Shown: positions 1-10,254, numbered from the stretch's first letter. The stretch is DNA of 64,000 nucleotides from Pedobacter ginsengisoli (GCF_030244015.1 NZ_JASSYX010000002.1:682001-746000), one strand, 5' to 3'. Notes: generated by a model from the sequence alone, not told the origin. Numbers and translations: made by a program.

Positions 1-221
1 TACACCGAAGTCCGCATGATAACAGCCTTTGCCAGCCGGAATATACTGGATTGCATACTCTTTATACTGAGCAGGCTTGGATTGCAGTTTGGTCAGCCCT
101 CTTGTGAGCCCGAACATATATTCACCAGATTTCGACAGTACTTCTTTCACCTGGTAAAAATAGAACAATATTTTACATACACTATGGATTCTTACAATAT
201 GGTAAACTAACTGTTAAATCA
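1..221 (-). other. Open frame running off the left edge, unidentified
   Basis: On the minus strand a frame stays open from a TAA just above position 221 to the window edge (about 70 codons). It reads through segments such as KEVLSKSGEYMFGLTRGLTK and YIPAGKGCYHADFGV. It has no convincing ATG, and the only plausible start is a GTG near position 150. I do not recognise the family. It may be the 5' part of a gene continuing to the left, or a remnant next to the decayed ArsR-like frame. Treat it as a possible partial gene only. Confidence 0.25.
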
Positions 222-498
222 GCTGGTAGATTAAAAAACTGTATCTTGCTTCTAATTTAGGAATTGGCACCGCAGTGAAATACACAGAACTTAGACCGCA
301 CAATCTATTGTCGTCTTTAATAGATGTGTATTGGGAGCTTACCTGCAATCCAGAATTTCCGGTATTGGTCGATCCATTCAGATGCTTCCCTTTTGCGATC
401 ATTTGTATGATAGCTCTCCGTGTTGGGTCAGCTATAGCCTGAATACGTCTCTTCTCGTTTCCATTTACTTTGTGATATATAACCAAGTGGTTCCCCAA
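214..498 (-). pseudogene. Degenerate ArsR/SmtB-type regulator remnant
   Basis: The first ~30 residues contain IQAIADPTRRAIIQMIA, the signature opening helix of ArsR-family winged-helix repressors of the type usually paired with SRPBCC or DoxX genes. After the LN that normally precedes the recognition helix, the frame keeps only scattered matches (NT, VS, SIK, CGL, SVY) to the family. The usual arrangement is a VSRPAISKHIKIL-like helix. The product is 94 aa, close to the family size, but the DNA-binding helix looks ruined. I infer a decayed regulator. A very divergent functional ArsR is possible but less likely. Confidence 0.45.
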
Positions 499-511
499 AT
501 GTAATCATTTT

Positions 512-2566
512 CTACCTGATTACCGGAAATTGAGATATCCTCAACTCAGTACACCCGTAAGGTACCAATGTAATTTCCTCTGTGTTTTGATCGGTTTCCA
601 GCTGAAATATTGTGCTAAAAGGCAGAGGCCCAGCCATTTCATTATATACCTGCCAGATTGGAATTCGTTTTGCCCTGGTTTTGATTTTTACAGGTGCGTT
701 TTCCTGGTTCCATGGATAATTGGCAAGGGGCGCGTTTTGCTTTTCGACAATGAAGTTCTCTGCAAGTTTATCGTTCCTTACATTGAGTAAGCCGTAGTTC
801 CAGGGCGTGGTAGGTTTAATTTCGTAATAACCTTCTCCGTATTCCTGCGGGTCGGTTACATTTTTTACGAATTTTTTATCTTCGCCTATCTTCAGTCCGT
901 AAACCAGCGGACCCCGTTCTATCGATACAGAGTATTCCTGCCAGGTGTTTTTATAAATGTGCATTGGTAAAGCCAATTCGACGACGTCCCCTGATTTCCA
1001 TTCTCTTTGAATTTTCACAATCTGATTGCCGGGTTCTTCTTTATAAGTGTTGCCATTGATTTTAATACTTGCTTTTTTGCACCATGCCGGAATCCTTAAA
1101 TGGAAGGGAAAGGTCGCATTACCTTTCTTTTCAATATTTACGGTGAACTTAATATTCTCATTAAATGGATAGCCCGTCTCCTCTACAACCCTGATCGGAA
1201 TGTCATTAGCAACTTTCATGCGCACTTCACTTGGCGAATAAACCAGTGCGGCTATTCCTTTGTCAGCGGTCGAGTAAAACAGGTTCTGGGTAAATTTGGG
1301 CCAGCCCTGGTGCATGTTCGAAGTGCAGCAGGGGTAACCTGTCAGTACTCCGTAACACACGTCAGTGCCATGATGGTTCACTTCAAAATTCCTGGTCTTT
1401 CGCGTGGCCATAATCTGATTGGCCTGCTGGAAATATTGGTGGGTCACAAAATCATCTGATGCCTGAGCTGGCAGGGCATTGAACGTTATTTTTTCAAGGT
1501 GATCAGCGTAGCTCACGTTACCGGTGATCTCCAGCATACTTTCCAGAGAAAACATCATCTCTACTGCCGAACAAAACTCCGAGCCCTGGGTGGGGTTGTT
1601 GCCGTGAAGTGCTTCATCGCCGCCATAGAGTCCATGTGCCATTCCATTATAATGTATAAGGTCTTCAAGGCCTTTTTTTGTCGCATCAAGGTATTTTTGT
1701 TCTGGATGATGCTGGTAATAGATGATTGGTTCTTTAAATCCTTGCGCAAGGTTTACGCAATGGATACTGGCTGGTGTAGCCAGCATTTTTGTATTTAAAA
1801 AAGCATTGGTATAATCAAATGTCTGCTTATGGATGAGATCACCGAGTTCGAGCAGGAAACTATCTTTAGTGATTTCATGCAGCCAGTAAACAAGCATCAG
1901 ATTGTCCCCACCGCGATATTTTGCCCAGAATGTCCAGTTATCTAGAGGTTTACCCGGCAATTCTTTGAGCTGGTATTTGAAATAATTAGTCATCAGCTTA
2001 ATGATCCGCTGATCGCCTGTTGCTGAATAATATTGTTTCAGCACTTTCAGCATCACCATTTTTGGCCACCAATCCTGGCTGTTGTCCCGCTGGATCCCAT
2101 TTTCAGGACCGTAGTCCTTAGAAGGTCCGAAATAGCCGTCGGGCCGCTGGCTTTTAATAGACCACTCAATCCAGGGCTTGGTTTTGGCAATCAGTTCCTT
2201 GTCGTTTAAGAGATAGGCAAGTGGCAATAGTCCGTCGAGCCAGTAAGGTCCTCTTTCCCATTGGTCACCGTCACCACCCAGCCAGCCATTGCGCTGGCCC
2301 ATCACTGCGGGGTAAAGTTTATCCAGGCTTCCTGTCGATCCGGTTTTCTGGCGTACCAGCATTTCCTTTAACCAGCCTTGTGGTTTAATGGCACCCAAAG
2401 AAAGTTCCTTGTAAGGGTTTTCTATGTGCGGCGAGGATTGTCCGCTGGAGGTTAATGATTGTGAGAAGAGTATTGCAAAAAGCACGATCCATAATCTCAT
2501 ATATTTTGATAATTTCTTTGGCGTGGAGAACCGCCGCCTAAGTAATAATTGTAAGTTTGGTTTCAT
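512..2566 (-). CDS. GH127-family (DUF1680) beta-L-arabinofuranosidase-like glycosidase
   Basis: Secreted glycoside hydrolase of the DUF1680/GH127 type, 684 aa. Family members remove terminal L-arabinofuranose from plant glycans with a cysteine nucleophile held by zinc. Visible here are the conserved N-terminal segment NGWLGGDGDQWERGPYW (from ~93), candidate acid Glu318 in GGDEALHG, the E-x-C pair Glu330/Cys332 (SEFCSAVE), and the CC pair Cys413/Cys414 (GYPCCTSN). Together these are the zinc ligands and nucleophile of the family. A beta-sandwich C-terminal part follows. The annotated ATG gives a long basic leader (RRR); an internal ATG at 2500 starts a cleaner signal peptide (MRLWIVLFAILF) and may be the true start. 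Exact substrate is unknown, because GH127, GH142 and GH146 are related. Confidence 0.85.
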   Translation of the reverse strand: MKPNLQLLLRRRFSTPKKLSKYMRLWIVLFAILFSQSLTSSGQSSPHIENPYKELSLGAIKPQGWLKEMLVRQKTGSTGSLDKLYPAVMGQRNGWLGGDGDQWERGPYWLDGLLPLAYLLNDKELIAKTKPWIEWSIKSQRPDGYFGPSKDYGPENGIQRDNSQDWWPKMVMLKVLKQYYSATGDQRIIKLMTNYFKYQLKELPGKPLDNWTFWAKYRGGDNLMLVYWLHEITKDSFLLELGDLIHKQTFDYTNAFLNTKMLATPASIHCVNLAQGFKEPIIYYQHHPEQKYLDATKKGLEDLIHYNGMAHGLYGGDEALHGNNPTQGSEFCSAVEMMFSLESMLEITGNVSYADHLEKITFNALPAQASDDFVTHQYFQQANQIMATRKTRNFEVNHHGTDVCYGVLTGYPCCTSNMHQGWPKFTQNLFYSTADKGIAALVYSPSEVRMKVANDIPIRVVEETGYPFNENIKFTVNIEKKGNATFPFHLRIPAWCKKASIKINGNTYKEEPGNQIVKIQREWKSGDVVELALPMHIYKNTWQEYSVSIERGPLVYGLKIGEDKKFVKNVTDPQEYGEGYYEIKPTTPWNYGLLNVRNDKLAENFIVEKQNAPLANYPWNQENAPVKIKTRAKRIPIWQVYNEMAGPLPFSTIFQLETDQNTEEITLVPYGCTELRISQFPVIR

Positions 2567-2786
2567 ATTAATTATGTTAGGATCATTATTGGTGATTGAT
2601 CTTAAACTCCAATTCAGAATGCCGGCAACCTGAGTTTGGAATTTGCTTGCACAAAATAACCATAGAATTTGATATCCTCAACTGTGGGCCTCAAATGTTA
2701 TTCAATTTGATTCAATCGAAATCAAGTCTTAAAGAAACATAAATTTTGATAGCTATTGAACATGATGATGCTCAATTTTGCTGATT

Positions 2787-3617
2787 TTATGGATATACGG
2801 GATCAGGAATCATACCTTCGTCAGATAACAATGCATGATATTTTTTGGATTGCAATATTTTTTTAGCCGATCGTTTATGGCCGTTTATGTAAACATTATT
2901 TTGTATCAGCCGAATACCGTGACTATAATCGACCCAGTCATATTTATGACCGTTGTATAATGGCTGAATAGCTTTGCCGTCAGGTTTATGCCAGCCATAA
3001 ATTACTACGCGTAAAGTCCCGTCATCAGCAACAATTTTATTGGATATCACGACGTCTTTTTTATTTCCGGCTGTAAGGACACCAGGAGTCGAACCGATTT
3101 TAGCCATTTGCTCATGTATAAGCCTGTTGTGGTCTTCAAAGACAGGAACAGTGATCATATGTGGAGATGGCGGAATCGGCTGTGGATTCAGCTTTAAAGT
3201 TGCTGAACGATAAATCTGGCCGGACATTTTGCGTGTAGGGAGCGTGCAATTAAGATCGGCTGCAATTTTTTGTGCAGAGCTGGCAGTCAGGGGACAATAA
3301 AAATAATCAGTATCCGATCCAATAACCAGGTAATCCGGTGCTACAAAGTAAGTTATTATAAATTGTTTTTTTTCTATCACAGCCGTATCTGTTACTGCGA
3401 TAAATCGACGGAAGAACCGGGGTACATTCCCTTCTTCAACTTCCTTCAGTATCATTTGTTCACGTGCGGGAAGAGAAAGTGTGGTATCCCGGATTGTGGC
3501 TGCAAAAGCTGAACCTGATAATGCATTTTTGCTGCGTTCCGGTAAATTTAAGTGTTGGGCCTGGGTTGAAGTGCCAATAGTACTTAAAAGTAAGAGAAGT
3601 AACGGATGTTTAATCAT
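2787..3617 (-). CDS. Secreted protein of unknown function
   Basis: 276 aa with a clear Sec signal peptide (hydrophobic run LLLLLLSTIGTSTQAQ, cleavage near residue 20). The mature protein has an aromatic-rich middle (TYFVAPDYLVIGSDTDYFY) and a C-terminal block YGWHKPDGKAIQPLYNGH...DYSHGIRLI that looks conserved-domain-like. No catalytic motif is certain; the HGIR block and surrounding Tyr/Asp suggest an enzyme fold, but I cannot name it. It stands alone on the minus strand between the GH127 gene and a divergent outer-membrane protein gene. Probably periplasmic or exported. Confidence 0.7.
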   Translation of the reverse strand: MIKHPLLLLLLSTIGTSTQAQHLNLPERSKNALSGSAFAATIRDTTLSLPAREQMILKEVEEGNVPRFFRRFIAVTDTAVIEKKQFIITYFVAPDYLVIGSDTDYFYCPLTASSAQKIAADLNCTLPTRKMSGQIYRSATLKLNPQPIPPSPHMITVPVFEDHNRLIHEQMAKIGSTPGVLTAGNKKDVVISNKIVADDGTLRVVIYGWHKPDGKAIQPLYNGHKYDWVDYSHGIRLIQNNVYINGHKRSAKKILQSKKYHALLSDEGMIPDPVYP

Positions 3618-3882
3618 TGTTCATTGCCATGCATTCCTGATTATACAAAAAACAGAATAATTTTATTCAAAACCTAAGTCAAAATGATAGTGAGTTCTAA
3701 TCGTCCTTTTCATCAAATTTGATCTGCATTTGCAACAATTATTTTATAATGATTTGATATAAATATCTTCCGGTTCATTGACCGGGAGTGGTAATTGAAT
3801 AAAATGACCATACTTATAAAATTTCAATCGTGCTGTAACCAATTCTTTTTGATTTCGTCTTATTGGTATAACCACACTATTG

Positions 3883-6315
3883 ATGAGGACCTATTTGAGA
3901 TTTACATTTCTGTTTTTGCTGTATGTTTTACCTTTTGGTTTATCTGCTCAGCAAAATCAGAAGATTGCCGGAACCGTAAAAGATGATAAACAAACATTGC
4001 CAGCGGCAAGTGTACTTTTATATACTGCGAAAGATTCTGTGCTGGTCACGACTGCAATCACTGACGGAGAAGGAAAATTCGGTCTCACCGCTGCTCCCGG
4101 ATTTTATTATATTCTGGCAACCTCAGTAGGATATGAAAAAAATAAAAGTTCAGTGTTTGAACTTAAAGCACCTGTACATAACCTCCCGGTTATTTTACTA
4201 AAAGAAAATGCCAATAAGTTAAGTGAAGTAAATATCACAGCATCTAAACCTGTTCTTGAGCGAAAAGGGGATAAGCTGATCTTCAATATCGAAGCGACGC
4301 CTTCGGCAGCGGGTCTTACAGGGCTGGAAGTATTGAAAAAAGCGCCGGGAGTGACTGTTGATCATAATGAAAACATCTCTCTTGCCGGGAAAGGCAATGT
4401 CTTGGTGACGATAGATGGCAAGCAGACTTATCTAAGCGGCGCCGAAGTGGTCAATCTGCTGAAATCGATGTCGAGTTCTGAAATAGAAAGCATTGAAATT
4501 GTAAATAATCCCGGAGCCCGGTACGAGGCAAATGCAACTGGTGGAATTATTAACATCAAAACGAAGAAAAGCCGGGCGGAGGGCTTTAATGGAAGCCTGA
4601 CAATTGGCGCCGGATATAACCAGCGCTTACAATCCAATAACGCTGTCAATCTCAACTACCGTAAAAATTTTTTTAATGTGTTTGGCTCTTACGATTACAA
4701 CAGGTGGCCATTTCAGGAGAATCTGACCATCGACAGGATCACGCCCGGTATGGACTCAAAGCAATTGTATTTTAGCCAGCGAAATAAAGATACTTCAGTT
4801 TTTGCATCCAATAATTTTAAAATCGGGACTGACTTCTTCCTGACCAGGAATCATACGGTGGGCGTATTGTTTAAGGGAAATCTAAACGGATTTGATCAAA
4901 AGGGTTTTAGCAGGATTGCTATCGGCGATTCGTTTGCGCAGCCTGATTCAATATTGCAGACACCAAGTAAAAATGCTTCAGATCGTAAGAACTTTTCATA
5001 TAACATCAATTATAAGGGTGTTTTGGATACCGCCGGACAGGAGATTACGGTTGATTTGGATTATTCCACGTTTGACGGTACCAATAATGCAAATTTTGTG
5101 AACCGGTTTTTTTTGCCAGATGGTTCCTTTTTTAAGAACGGACAGATTTACAGAAACTTTGCACCTTCTGATATCAACATCAGGGCAATAAAAGGTGATT
5201 ACGTATTGCCGCTCAATAAAATGTTTAAACTCGAGGCGGGTATTAAGTTTGCCAGTGTGAAAAGTGACAACAATTTTGTCTTTGAGAATGATGTCAACGG
5301 GGAATGGATCCAGGATAACAACAGGAGCAACCGCTTTAAATATGATGAGCAGGTAGGTGCGGTATACACCATTCTGAATATTACCGCGGGTAAAATGTCA
5401 GTACAGGCAGGCCTGCGTGCTGAACGTACTAAGTCTACCGGCAATTCAGTCACCATAGATCAGCTGACTGAACGGACTTATACGGACTTTTTTCCGTCCA
5501 TGACGCTGAGCCGTAATTTTGATGCAGATCATGTGGCCAGCCTGTCTTATTCCAGAAAGATCAACAGGCCAAATTATCAGAATCTGAATCCTTTTATTTT
5601 TTATTTGGATCAATATACCTACAATGAAGGAAATCCAAATTTGAAGCCTGAGTATTCCACAAATTTTGAGGCGACTTATCTTTTGAAGCAAAAGTATAGC
5701 GTTGCCTTAGGATATAGTCACACTTCAGATGTGATTACGCAGATTTTGCTGCAAAATGAGGCAAAGAAGTCCATGTATCAGACTGTGTTAAACCTTGCCT
5801 CGAATGATATTGTATCGCTAACCTTTAATTTTCCAGTTAAGCTCAGCAAATGGTGGAATATGACGAATAACCTTGTGGGCTATTTCAAACAGATCCAGGC
5901 GCCGGATCTTAATGGTACAGATTTGAACTCAAAGCAATTTAGTGCAAGTCTGTACACTCAAAATAACTTTACGCTGAGCAAGCAATTTAGTGCCGATGCT
6001 TCTGTATACACCAGTACTCCTCAGATTGACGGAGCTTTTAAATTAAAAAGTATGCTCAGCGCCGATGCAGGTTTACGCTATAATTTCCCAAATCAGAACG
6101 GCAACTTAAAACTTGGGGTTGGTGATATTTTTCATAGCCAAAGGGGGCGGGTATTCAGCACCCTGCCAGGTAATGTATATAACCTGGTACAATGGGGTAC
6201 TTCAACTAATGTACGGTTGACTTTTACTTACCGCTTTGGGAAAACAACTGTTAAATCTGAGAGAAGCAGACAGACCGGACTTGATGCTGAGCAGAAAAGG
6301 CTGGGAGGAAAATAA
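3883..6315 (+). CDS. TonB-linked outer-membrane beta-barrel protein with CarboxypepD_reg-like domain
   Basis: About 810 aa outer-membrane protein of the OMP_b-brl_3 group common in Bacteroidota. A signal peptide (LRFTFLFLLYVLPFGLSAQQ) is followed by a CarboxypepD_reg-like beta-sandwich (about 26-105), a plug-like region with the TonB-receptor signature GLEVLKKAPGV and NPGARYEANATGGIINIKTKK (to ~215), and a barrel to the C-terminus. The start is the ATG at 3883; the in-frame TTG just before it is less likely. There is no SusD partner next to it, so it is not a standard SusCD pair. The ligand is unknown, although neighbouring GH127 and GH95 genes suggest glycan-derived substrates. Confidence 0.85.
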   Translation: MRTYLRFTFLFLLYVLPFGLSAQQNQKIAGTVKDDKQTLPAASVLLYTAKDSVLVTTAITDGEGKFGLTAAPGFYYILATSVGYEKNKSSVFELKAPVHNLPVILLKENANKLSEVNITASKPVLERKGDKLIFNIEATPSAAGLTGLEVLKKAPGVTVDHNENISLAGKGNVLVTIDGKQTYLSGAEVVNLLKSMSSSEIESIEIVNNPGARYEANATGGIINIKTKKSRAEGFNGSLTIGAGYNQRLQSNNAVNLNYRKNFFNVFGSYDYNRWPFQENLTIDRITPGMDSKQLYFSQRNKDTSVFASNNFKIGTDFFLTRNHTVGVLFKGNLNGFDQKGFSRIAIGDSFAQPDSILQTPSKNASDRKNFSYNINYKGVLDTAGQEITVDLDYSTFDGTNNANFVNRFFLPDGSFFKNGQIYRNFAPSDINIRAIKGDYVLPLNKMFKLEAGIKFASVKSDNNFVFENDVNGEWIQDNNRSNRFKYDEQVGAVYTILNITAGKMSVQAGLRAERTKSTGNSVTIDQLTERTYTDFFPSMTLSRNFDADHVASLSYSRKINRPNYQNLNPFIFYLDQYTYNEGNPNLKPEYSTNFEATYLLKQKYSVALGYSHTSDVITQILLQNEAKKSMYQTVLNLASNDIVSLTFNFPVKLSKWWNMTNNLVGYFKQIQAPDLNGTDLNSKQFSASLYTQNNFTLSKQFSADASVYTSTPQIDGAFKLKSMLSADAGLRYNFPNQNGNLKLGVGDIFHSQRGRVFSTLPGNVYNLVQWGTSTNVRLTFTYRFGKTTVKSERSRQTGLDAEQKRLGGK

Positions 6316-6398
6316 GCACAGCAGTTGTTGTGGTTTAGGAATGGACTTGTTATGTTTGATAAATACTAAGTGTTTAACTCACAAAACCTAAACAAGTT

Positions 6399-7529
6399 AT
6401 GAAGAAGGGAAGCCTGCCTGTTCTGTTCCTGCTGATGACACTAATGCTTACTGCACGGACATTGCCTGAAAAGCATTGGCTAACCGGCAAGACTATACCC
6501 GATACCGGCCGTTACTTGTATGTTGCGGTTCCGGGAATACGTGATTACCTGGGTTATGGAGGGCATGGCTTGCTTATCTTTGATATCAATAACAACCATC
6601 AATTCATAAAACGGATGGAGACCGGGGGCTTTCATCCAAATAAAAAGCCTTCAAATGTTAAAGGGATTGCAGTAAGTATTCCCAACAATAGTATCTATAT
6701 CAGCACTTTAGAGTCTCTCCAGCGTATAGATCTCAGTTCTGGAAAAATCATCTGGGAAAAAATGATCGAAGGAGGGGCCGACAGGATGTCGATATCACCT
6801 GATGGCATGATCATGTATCTCCCTTCTTTGGAAAATAAATTTTGGAATGTCGTAGATTGTAAGACCGGGGAGGTGATTAAAAAAATCCAGGGATTCAAAA
6901 GAGCGCATAATACTGTATATGGGTCATCAGGAGACCATGTTTATCTGGGTGACCTGGGATCTCCCTGGCTGAAAATAGCAGAGACAAAAACACACACGAT
7001 CATCAACCAGGCTGGCCCTTTCGGTAATTTTATCCGCCCGCTTACAGTTAATGGAAAAGAAACAAGAGCATATGTAACTGTAGACAGTTTGCTTGGTTTT
7101 GAGGTAGGGGACCTGACGACTGGTAAAAAACTTGCGCGTGTAACTGTTGAGGGATGGGAAAAAGGACCGGTAAGACGGCACGGGAATCCGAGCCATGGCA
7201 TCGGTCTCACACCTGATGAGAAAGAGATATGGCTTTGCGACGGGTTTAATATGCGCCTCCATGTTTTTAAAGCAGAAGAACCTTATCAGCAATTGACCAC
7301 AATACCGCTGCAGGATATGCCTGGATGGGTGACTTTTAGCCGGGATGGGAAGTACGCTTACCCTTCAAGTGGTGAGGTCATCGATGTAAAGACCCGTAAA
7401 GTGCTGTTGACGCTTAAAGATGAGTTTAACAATAGCGTCGCAAGTGAAAAAATGATCGAAGTAGATTTTGAAAATGGTAAAGCAGTACGGTCTGGCGACC
7501 AGTTTGGTGTCGGACGCAGAACAAATTAA
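6399..7529 (+). CDS. Secreted YncE-like beta-propeller protein
   Basis: 376 aa with an N-terminal signal peptide (LPVLFLLMTLMLTA). The mature chain is made of repeated beta-propeller blades of the YncE/YVTN kind: YLYVAVPG, GIAVSIPNNSIYISTL, MSISPDGMIMYLPS, GIGLTPDEKEIWLCDG and WVTFSRDGKYAYPSSG mark successive blades. Such proteins bind or hydrolyse small molecules, or act as scaffolds; no catalytic residues stand out. It lies 83 bp after the outer-membrane receptor and 95 bp before GH95, in the same direction, so shared transcription is plausible. Confidence 0.75.
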   Translation: MKKGSLPVLFLLMTLMLTARTLPEKHWLTGKTIPDTGRYLYVAVPGIRDYLGYGGHGLLIFDINNNHQFIKRMETGGFHPNKKPSNVKGIAVSIPNNSIYISTLESLQRIDLSSGKIIWEKMIEGGADRMSISPDGMIMYLPSLENKFWNVVDCKTGEVIKKIQGFKRAHNTVYGSSGDHVYLGDLGSPWLKIAETKTHTIINQAGPFGNFIRPLTVNGKETRAYVTVDSLLGFEVGDLTTGKKLARVTVEGWEKGPVRRHGNPSHGIGLTPDEKEIWLCDGFNMRLHVFKAEEPYQQLTTIPLQDMPGWVTFSRDGKYAYPSSGEVIDVKTRKVLLTLKDEFNNSVASEKMIEVDFENGKAVRSGDQFGVGRRTN

Positions 7530-7595
7530 CCGATGTCAAAATCGCTTATGAGGATGTTAAAATAATTGAATATATCAAGTGTACGTTTGACTATC

Positions 7596-7608
7596 ATTGA
7601 TTATCAAT
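7596..7608. promoter_or_regulatory. Inverted repeat ATTGAT-T-ATCAAT upstream of GH95 gene
   Basis: A perfect 6-bp inverted repeat with a 1-bp spacer lies 17 bp before the GH95 start codon. The position fits an operator or a 5' leader hairpin, but no regulator is identifiable. The half-site spacing differs from the FNR-like boxes seen elsewhere in the window. Confidence 0.3.
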
Positions 7609-7624
7609 TAAACCTGCACAAGAA

Positions 7625-9922
7625 ATGAAATTACTCCGTTGTCAATTTTACCTGATCATTGCGTTTGCAATCTTTCAGGTGTTGGTTGTTACTCAGCTGT
7701 CGATTGCTCAGAACAAAAAAACTTCAGCTGTCTCATCTGGTTTAACGATCTGGGATAATAAACCTGCCCAAAAATGGATGACTGATGCATACCCAATGGG
7801 TAATGGAAGAATAGGCGGGATGGTTTTCGGTGGTTTGAAGCAAGAGCATATCCAGTTCAATGAGATCAGTTTGTGGACAGGTGATGAAACCGAAACAGGT
7901 GCCTATCAAGCCTTTGGTGATCTTTTTGTCGATTTTAATAATGGTCAGGATACTGCATCCGAAGTGCCCTCAGACTACCGTCGTGAACTTGACCTGAGCA
8001 AAGCCATACAGCAGGTCAGTTATACCAGTGATGCTGTAGCCTATAAAAGAGAGTATTTTTGCAGTTTTCCAGATAAAGTAATGGTACTCAGATATACAGC
8101 AGGCAAAAAAGGGGCTTACTCTGCTACAATCCAGCTTAAAGATGCACACAAGGCAAAAGTATCAGCATCAGGCCTGACTTTACAGATCATGGGTAAACTG
8201 GAAAATGGACTTGCCTATCATGCAACTGTTGCGGTAAAAACGGAAGGCGGGTCTAGCCTTATAGAACCAGATGGGAAAGGCGGCTTTCAGTTTAGCATTC
8301 GCCATGCAGATGCTTTTACGGTATTGCTTTCAGCAGCGACCGATTATAGCAATAAGCGAAGCCAGTTTTGGAGGGGTGCTGCGCCGGGACCCAAAGTAAA
8401 AGCGCTGATTGCGGCTGCATCCGCTAAAAGTTTTGCGGCATTGAAGGCGAATCATCTAAAAGATTATCAGGCTCTGTTTAATAGGGTTGGCTTGAATTTG
8501 GGCGGTGCCAGTCAGGCACAGCGTGCAGTACCTACTTATCAAAGGCTGATCAATTATAAGCATACGCCAGACCATGGTCTGGAGGAGATCTTGTTTCAAT
8601 ACGGACGATATTTGCTGATCAGCTCATCCAGAAAAGGAGGATTACCGGCCAATTTACAAGGTTTATGGAACGAAAGTAACAATCCGCCGTGGCGTTCGGA
8701 TTACCATTCGAACATCAACGTCCAGATGAACTACTGGCTGGCAGAACCTACCAATCTGGCTGAATGTCATTTTCCATATCTGGACTATATCAACAGCATG
8801 CGCGAGGTTAAAAAACAGAATACCCAGAAACAATACCCGGGTGTTCGGGGCTGGACGGTAAAAACAGAGAATGGCATATTTGGCGGAGAAAGTTTTTTAT
8901 GGAATACCCCCGGAAGCGCGTGGTATGTACAGGATGTATGGGAGCATTACGCATTTACAAAAGACATTGCTTACTTAAGGACCTTTGGTTATCCTTTGCT
9001 GAAAGAAATCTCTGAGTTTTGGGATGACCATTTAAAAAGGAGACCAGACGGTACCCTGGTAGCCCCCAACGGGTGGTCCCCTGAACATGGCCCTACAGAG
9101 GATGGGGTAACTTATGATCAGGAAATCATATATGACCTGTTCACCAATTACATAGCCGCTGCAGATGTATTGAAAACAGATAAAGCATACAGGGATCATA
9201 TCTACAATCTAAGAGCACATTTGTTGGCGCCTAAAATCGGTAAATGGGGACAGCTGCAGGAGTGGGAGACAGATCGTGATGATCCTAAGGATACTCACCG
9301 GCATGCGTCACATTTGTTTGCATTGCATCCCGGTAAACAGATCAGTACTATAAAAACTCCTGAGCTTGCCAATGCAGCAAAAGTAAGTTTATTGGCCAGG
9401 GGCGACGCTTCAACAGGCTGGTCTATGGCCTGGAAAGTAAATTTTTGGGCAAGATTGCAGGATGGAGATCATGCTTACACCATCATTAAGAATTTTATTA
9501 CCCCGGTCGGTGGCTTAGGGACAGATTACAATCAAGGTGGTGGAGTTTACAGTAACTTGTTTTGTGCGCATCCCCCATTTCAGATTGATGGTAATTTTGG
9601 CTATACTGCCGGTGTGGCGGAGATGCTGCTCCAAAGTCAGACCGGGGATATCCAGGTGATCCCTGCACTACCAAAGGAGTGGGTGAGCGGAAGCGTGAAG
9701 GGCTTGCGTGCGAGAGGAAACTTTGAAATTGTGCGCATGGTCTGGAAGAATGGGAAAGTGGTTTCACTAAGTATTAAGTCGCTGTCAGGCGGTGCATGTA
9801 AACTTCATGCACCAAATGCATTGAAGGCTGGTTTTAAGTTGAAGAAAGAAGTGAATAATACCGGTCATAGCTATAGTTTTAACACGGTTGCAGGTGAAAC
9901 ATATGTGTTTGCGGGTGTTTAA
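7625..9922 (+). CDS. GH95 alpha-L-fucosidase family glycosidase
   Basis: 765-aa secreted glycoside hydrolase of family 95 (inverting alpha-1,2-L-fucosidase or related alpha-L-galactosidase). After the signal peptide (to ~29) comes the N-terminal domain hallmark [16 protein letters not shown]. The catalytic (alpha/alpha)6 barrel shows NINVQMNYW (the two Asn that activate the water), GWSPEHGP (general acid Glu region) and [16 protein letters not shown] (catalytic Asp region), all in the family order. Length is normal. With GH127 nearby it suggests attack on L-fucose/L-arabinose-decorated plant polymers. Specificity within GH95 cannot be read from sequence alone. Confidence 0.9.
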   Translation: MKLLRCQFYLIIAFAIFQVLVVTQLSIAQNKKTSAVSSGLTIWDNKPAQKWMTDAYPMGNGRIGGMVFGGLKQEHIQFNEISLWTGDETETGAYQAFGDLFVDFNNGQDTASEVPSDYRRELDLSKAIQQVSYTSDAVAYKREYFCSFPDKVMVLRYTAGKKGAYSATIQLKDAHKAKVSASGLTLQIMGKLENGLAYHATVAVKTEGGSSLIEPDGKGGFQFSIRHADAFTVLLSAATDYSNKRSQFWRGAAPGPKVKALIAAASAKSFAALKANHLKDYQALFNRVGLNLGGASQAQRAVPTYQRLINYKHTPDHGLEEILFQYGRYLLISSSRKGGLPANLQGLWNESNNPPWRSDYHSNINVQMNYWLAEPTNLAECHFPYLDYINSMREVKKQNTQKQYPGVRGWTVKTENGIFGGESFLWNTPGSAWYVQDVWEHYAFTKDIAYLRTFGYPLLKEISEFWDDHLKRRPDGTLVAPNGWSPEHGPTEDGVTYDQEIIYDLFTNYIAAADVLKTDKAYRDHIYNLRAHLLAPKIGKWGQLQEWETDRDDPKDTHRHASHLFALHPGKQISTIKTPELANAAKVSLLARGDASTGWSMAWKVNFWARLQDGDHAYTIIKNFITPVGGLGTDYNQGGGVYSNLFCAHPPFQIDGNFGYTAGVAEMLLQSQTGDIQVIPALPKEWVSGSVKGLRARGNFEIVRMVWKNGKVVSLSIKSLSGGACKLHAPNALKAGFKLKKEVNNTGHSYSFNTVAGETYVFAGV

Positions 9923-10049
9923 ACTAATGTCGTAAAAATGTTTTTAAATGAAATGCAAAAAAAGCAATGAGGTAAGTGATTGATTCCTAGCAAATAGCCC
10001 GTTGATGTGCTTTGGGCTGGATAATTTAGTGTTAAACGCGGCTTAAATA

Positions 10050-10080
10050 TTTGCATCGGTATGTTTTTTTTATATCTTTG
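10050..10080 (+). promoter_or_regulatory. Bacteroidota promoter of tRNA-Pro (copy 1)
   Basis: TTTG at 10050-10053 (-33 element) and TATCTTTG at 10073-10080 (-7 element, consensus TAnnTTTG) are separated by 19 bp, the expected spacing for the Bacteroidota primary sigma factor. The tRNA starts 39 nt after the -7 box. The -7 box and leader are conserved in front of the second tRNA-Pro copy. Confidence 0.8.
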
Positions 10081-10119
10081 CATCCCGTAGCAATCAAGGC
10101 TATGGAAAAGATACCAGTT

Positions 10120-10193
10120 CGGGGTGTAGCGTAGCCCGGTATCGCGCCACATTTGGGATGTGGAGGTCGTAGGTTCGAATCCTGCCACCCCGA
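10120..10193 (+). tRNA. tRNA-Pro(UGG), copy 1
   Basis: 74-nt cloverleaf. Acceptor CGGGGTG pairs with CACCCCG, with discriminator A. The anticodon stem CCACA/TGTGG encloses loop TTTGGGA, giving anticodon TGG. The T arm carries GGTTCGAATCC. CCA is not encoded. It is identical to the copy at 40856-40929. Confidence 0.97.
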
Positions 10194-10216
10194 CAAAAGC
10201 TAAAGTCGAAAGGCAC

Positions 10217-10254
10217 AAAAAAGCTCTTAAATCATTGATTTAAGAGCTTTTTTA
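10217..10254 (+). terminator. Rho-independent terminator of tRNA-Pro copy 1
   Basis: Near-perfect palindrome AAGCTCTTAAATCA / TGATTTAAGAGCTT followed by a T run, 24 nt after the tRNA. The A run on the 5' side makes it potentially bidirectional. Confidence 0.8.

Noticed and set aside
16..210. Plus-strand 64-codon frame at the left edge
   Set aside because: No RBS, no family signature, and the opposite strand carries a longer continuous frame running off the edge.
6927..7292. Minus-strand frames inside the beta-propeller gene
   Set aside because: Antisense shadows with no start context and no recognisable motif.
9919..10218. Minus-strand 99-codon frame overlapping the tRNA-Pro
   Set aside because: It reads antisense through the tRNA; its N-terminal phrase GVAGFEPTTS is the well-known false protein produced by tRNA genes.
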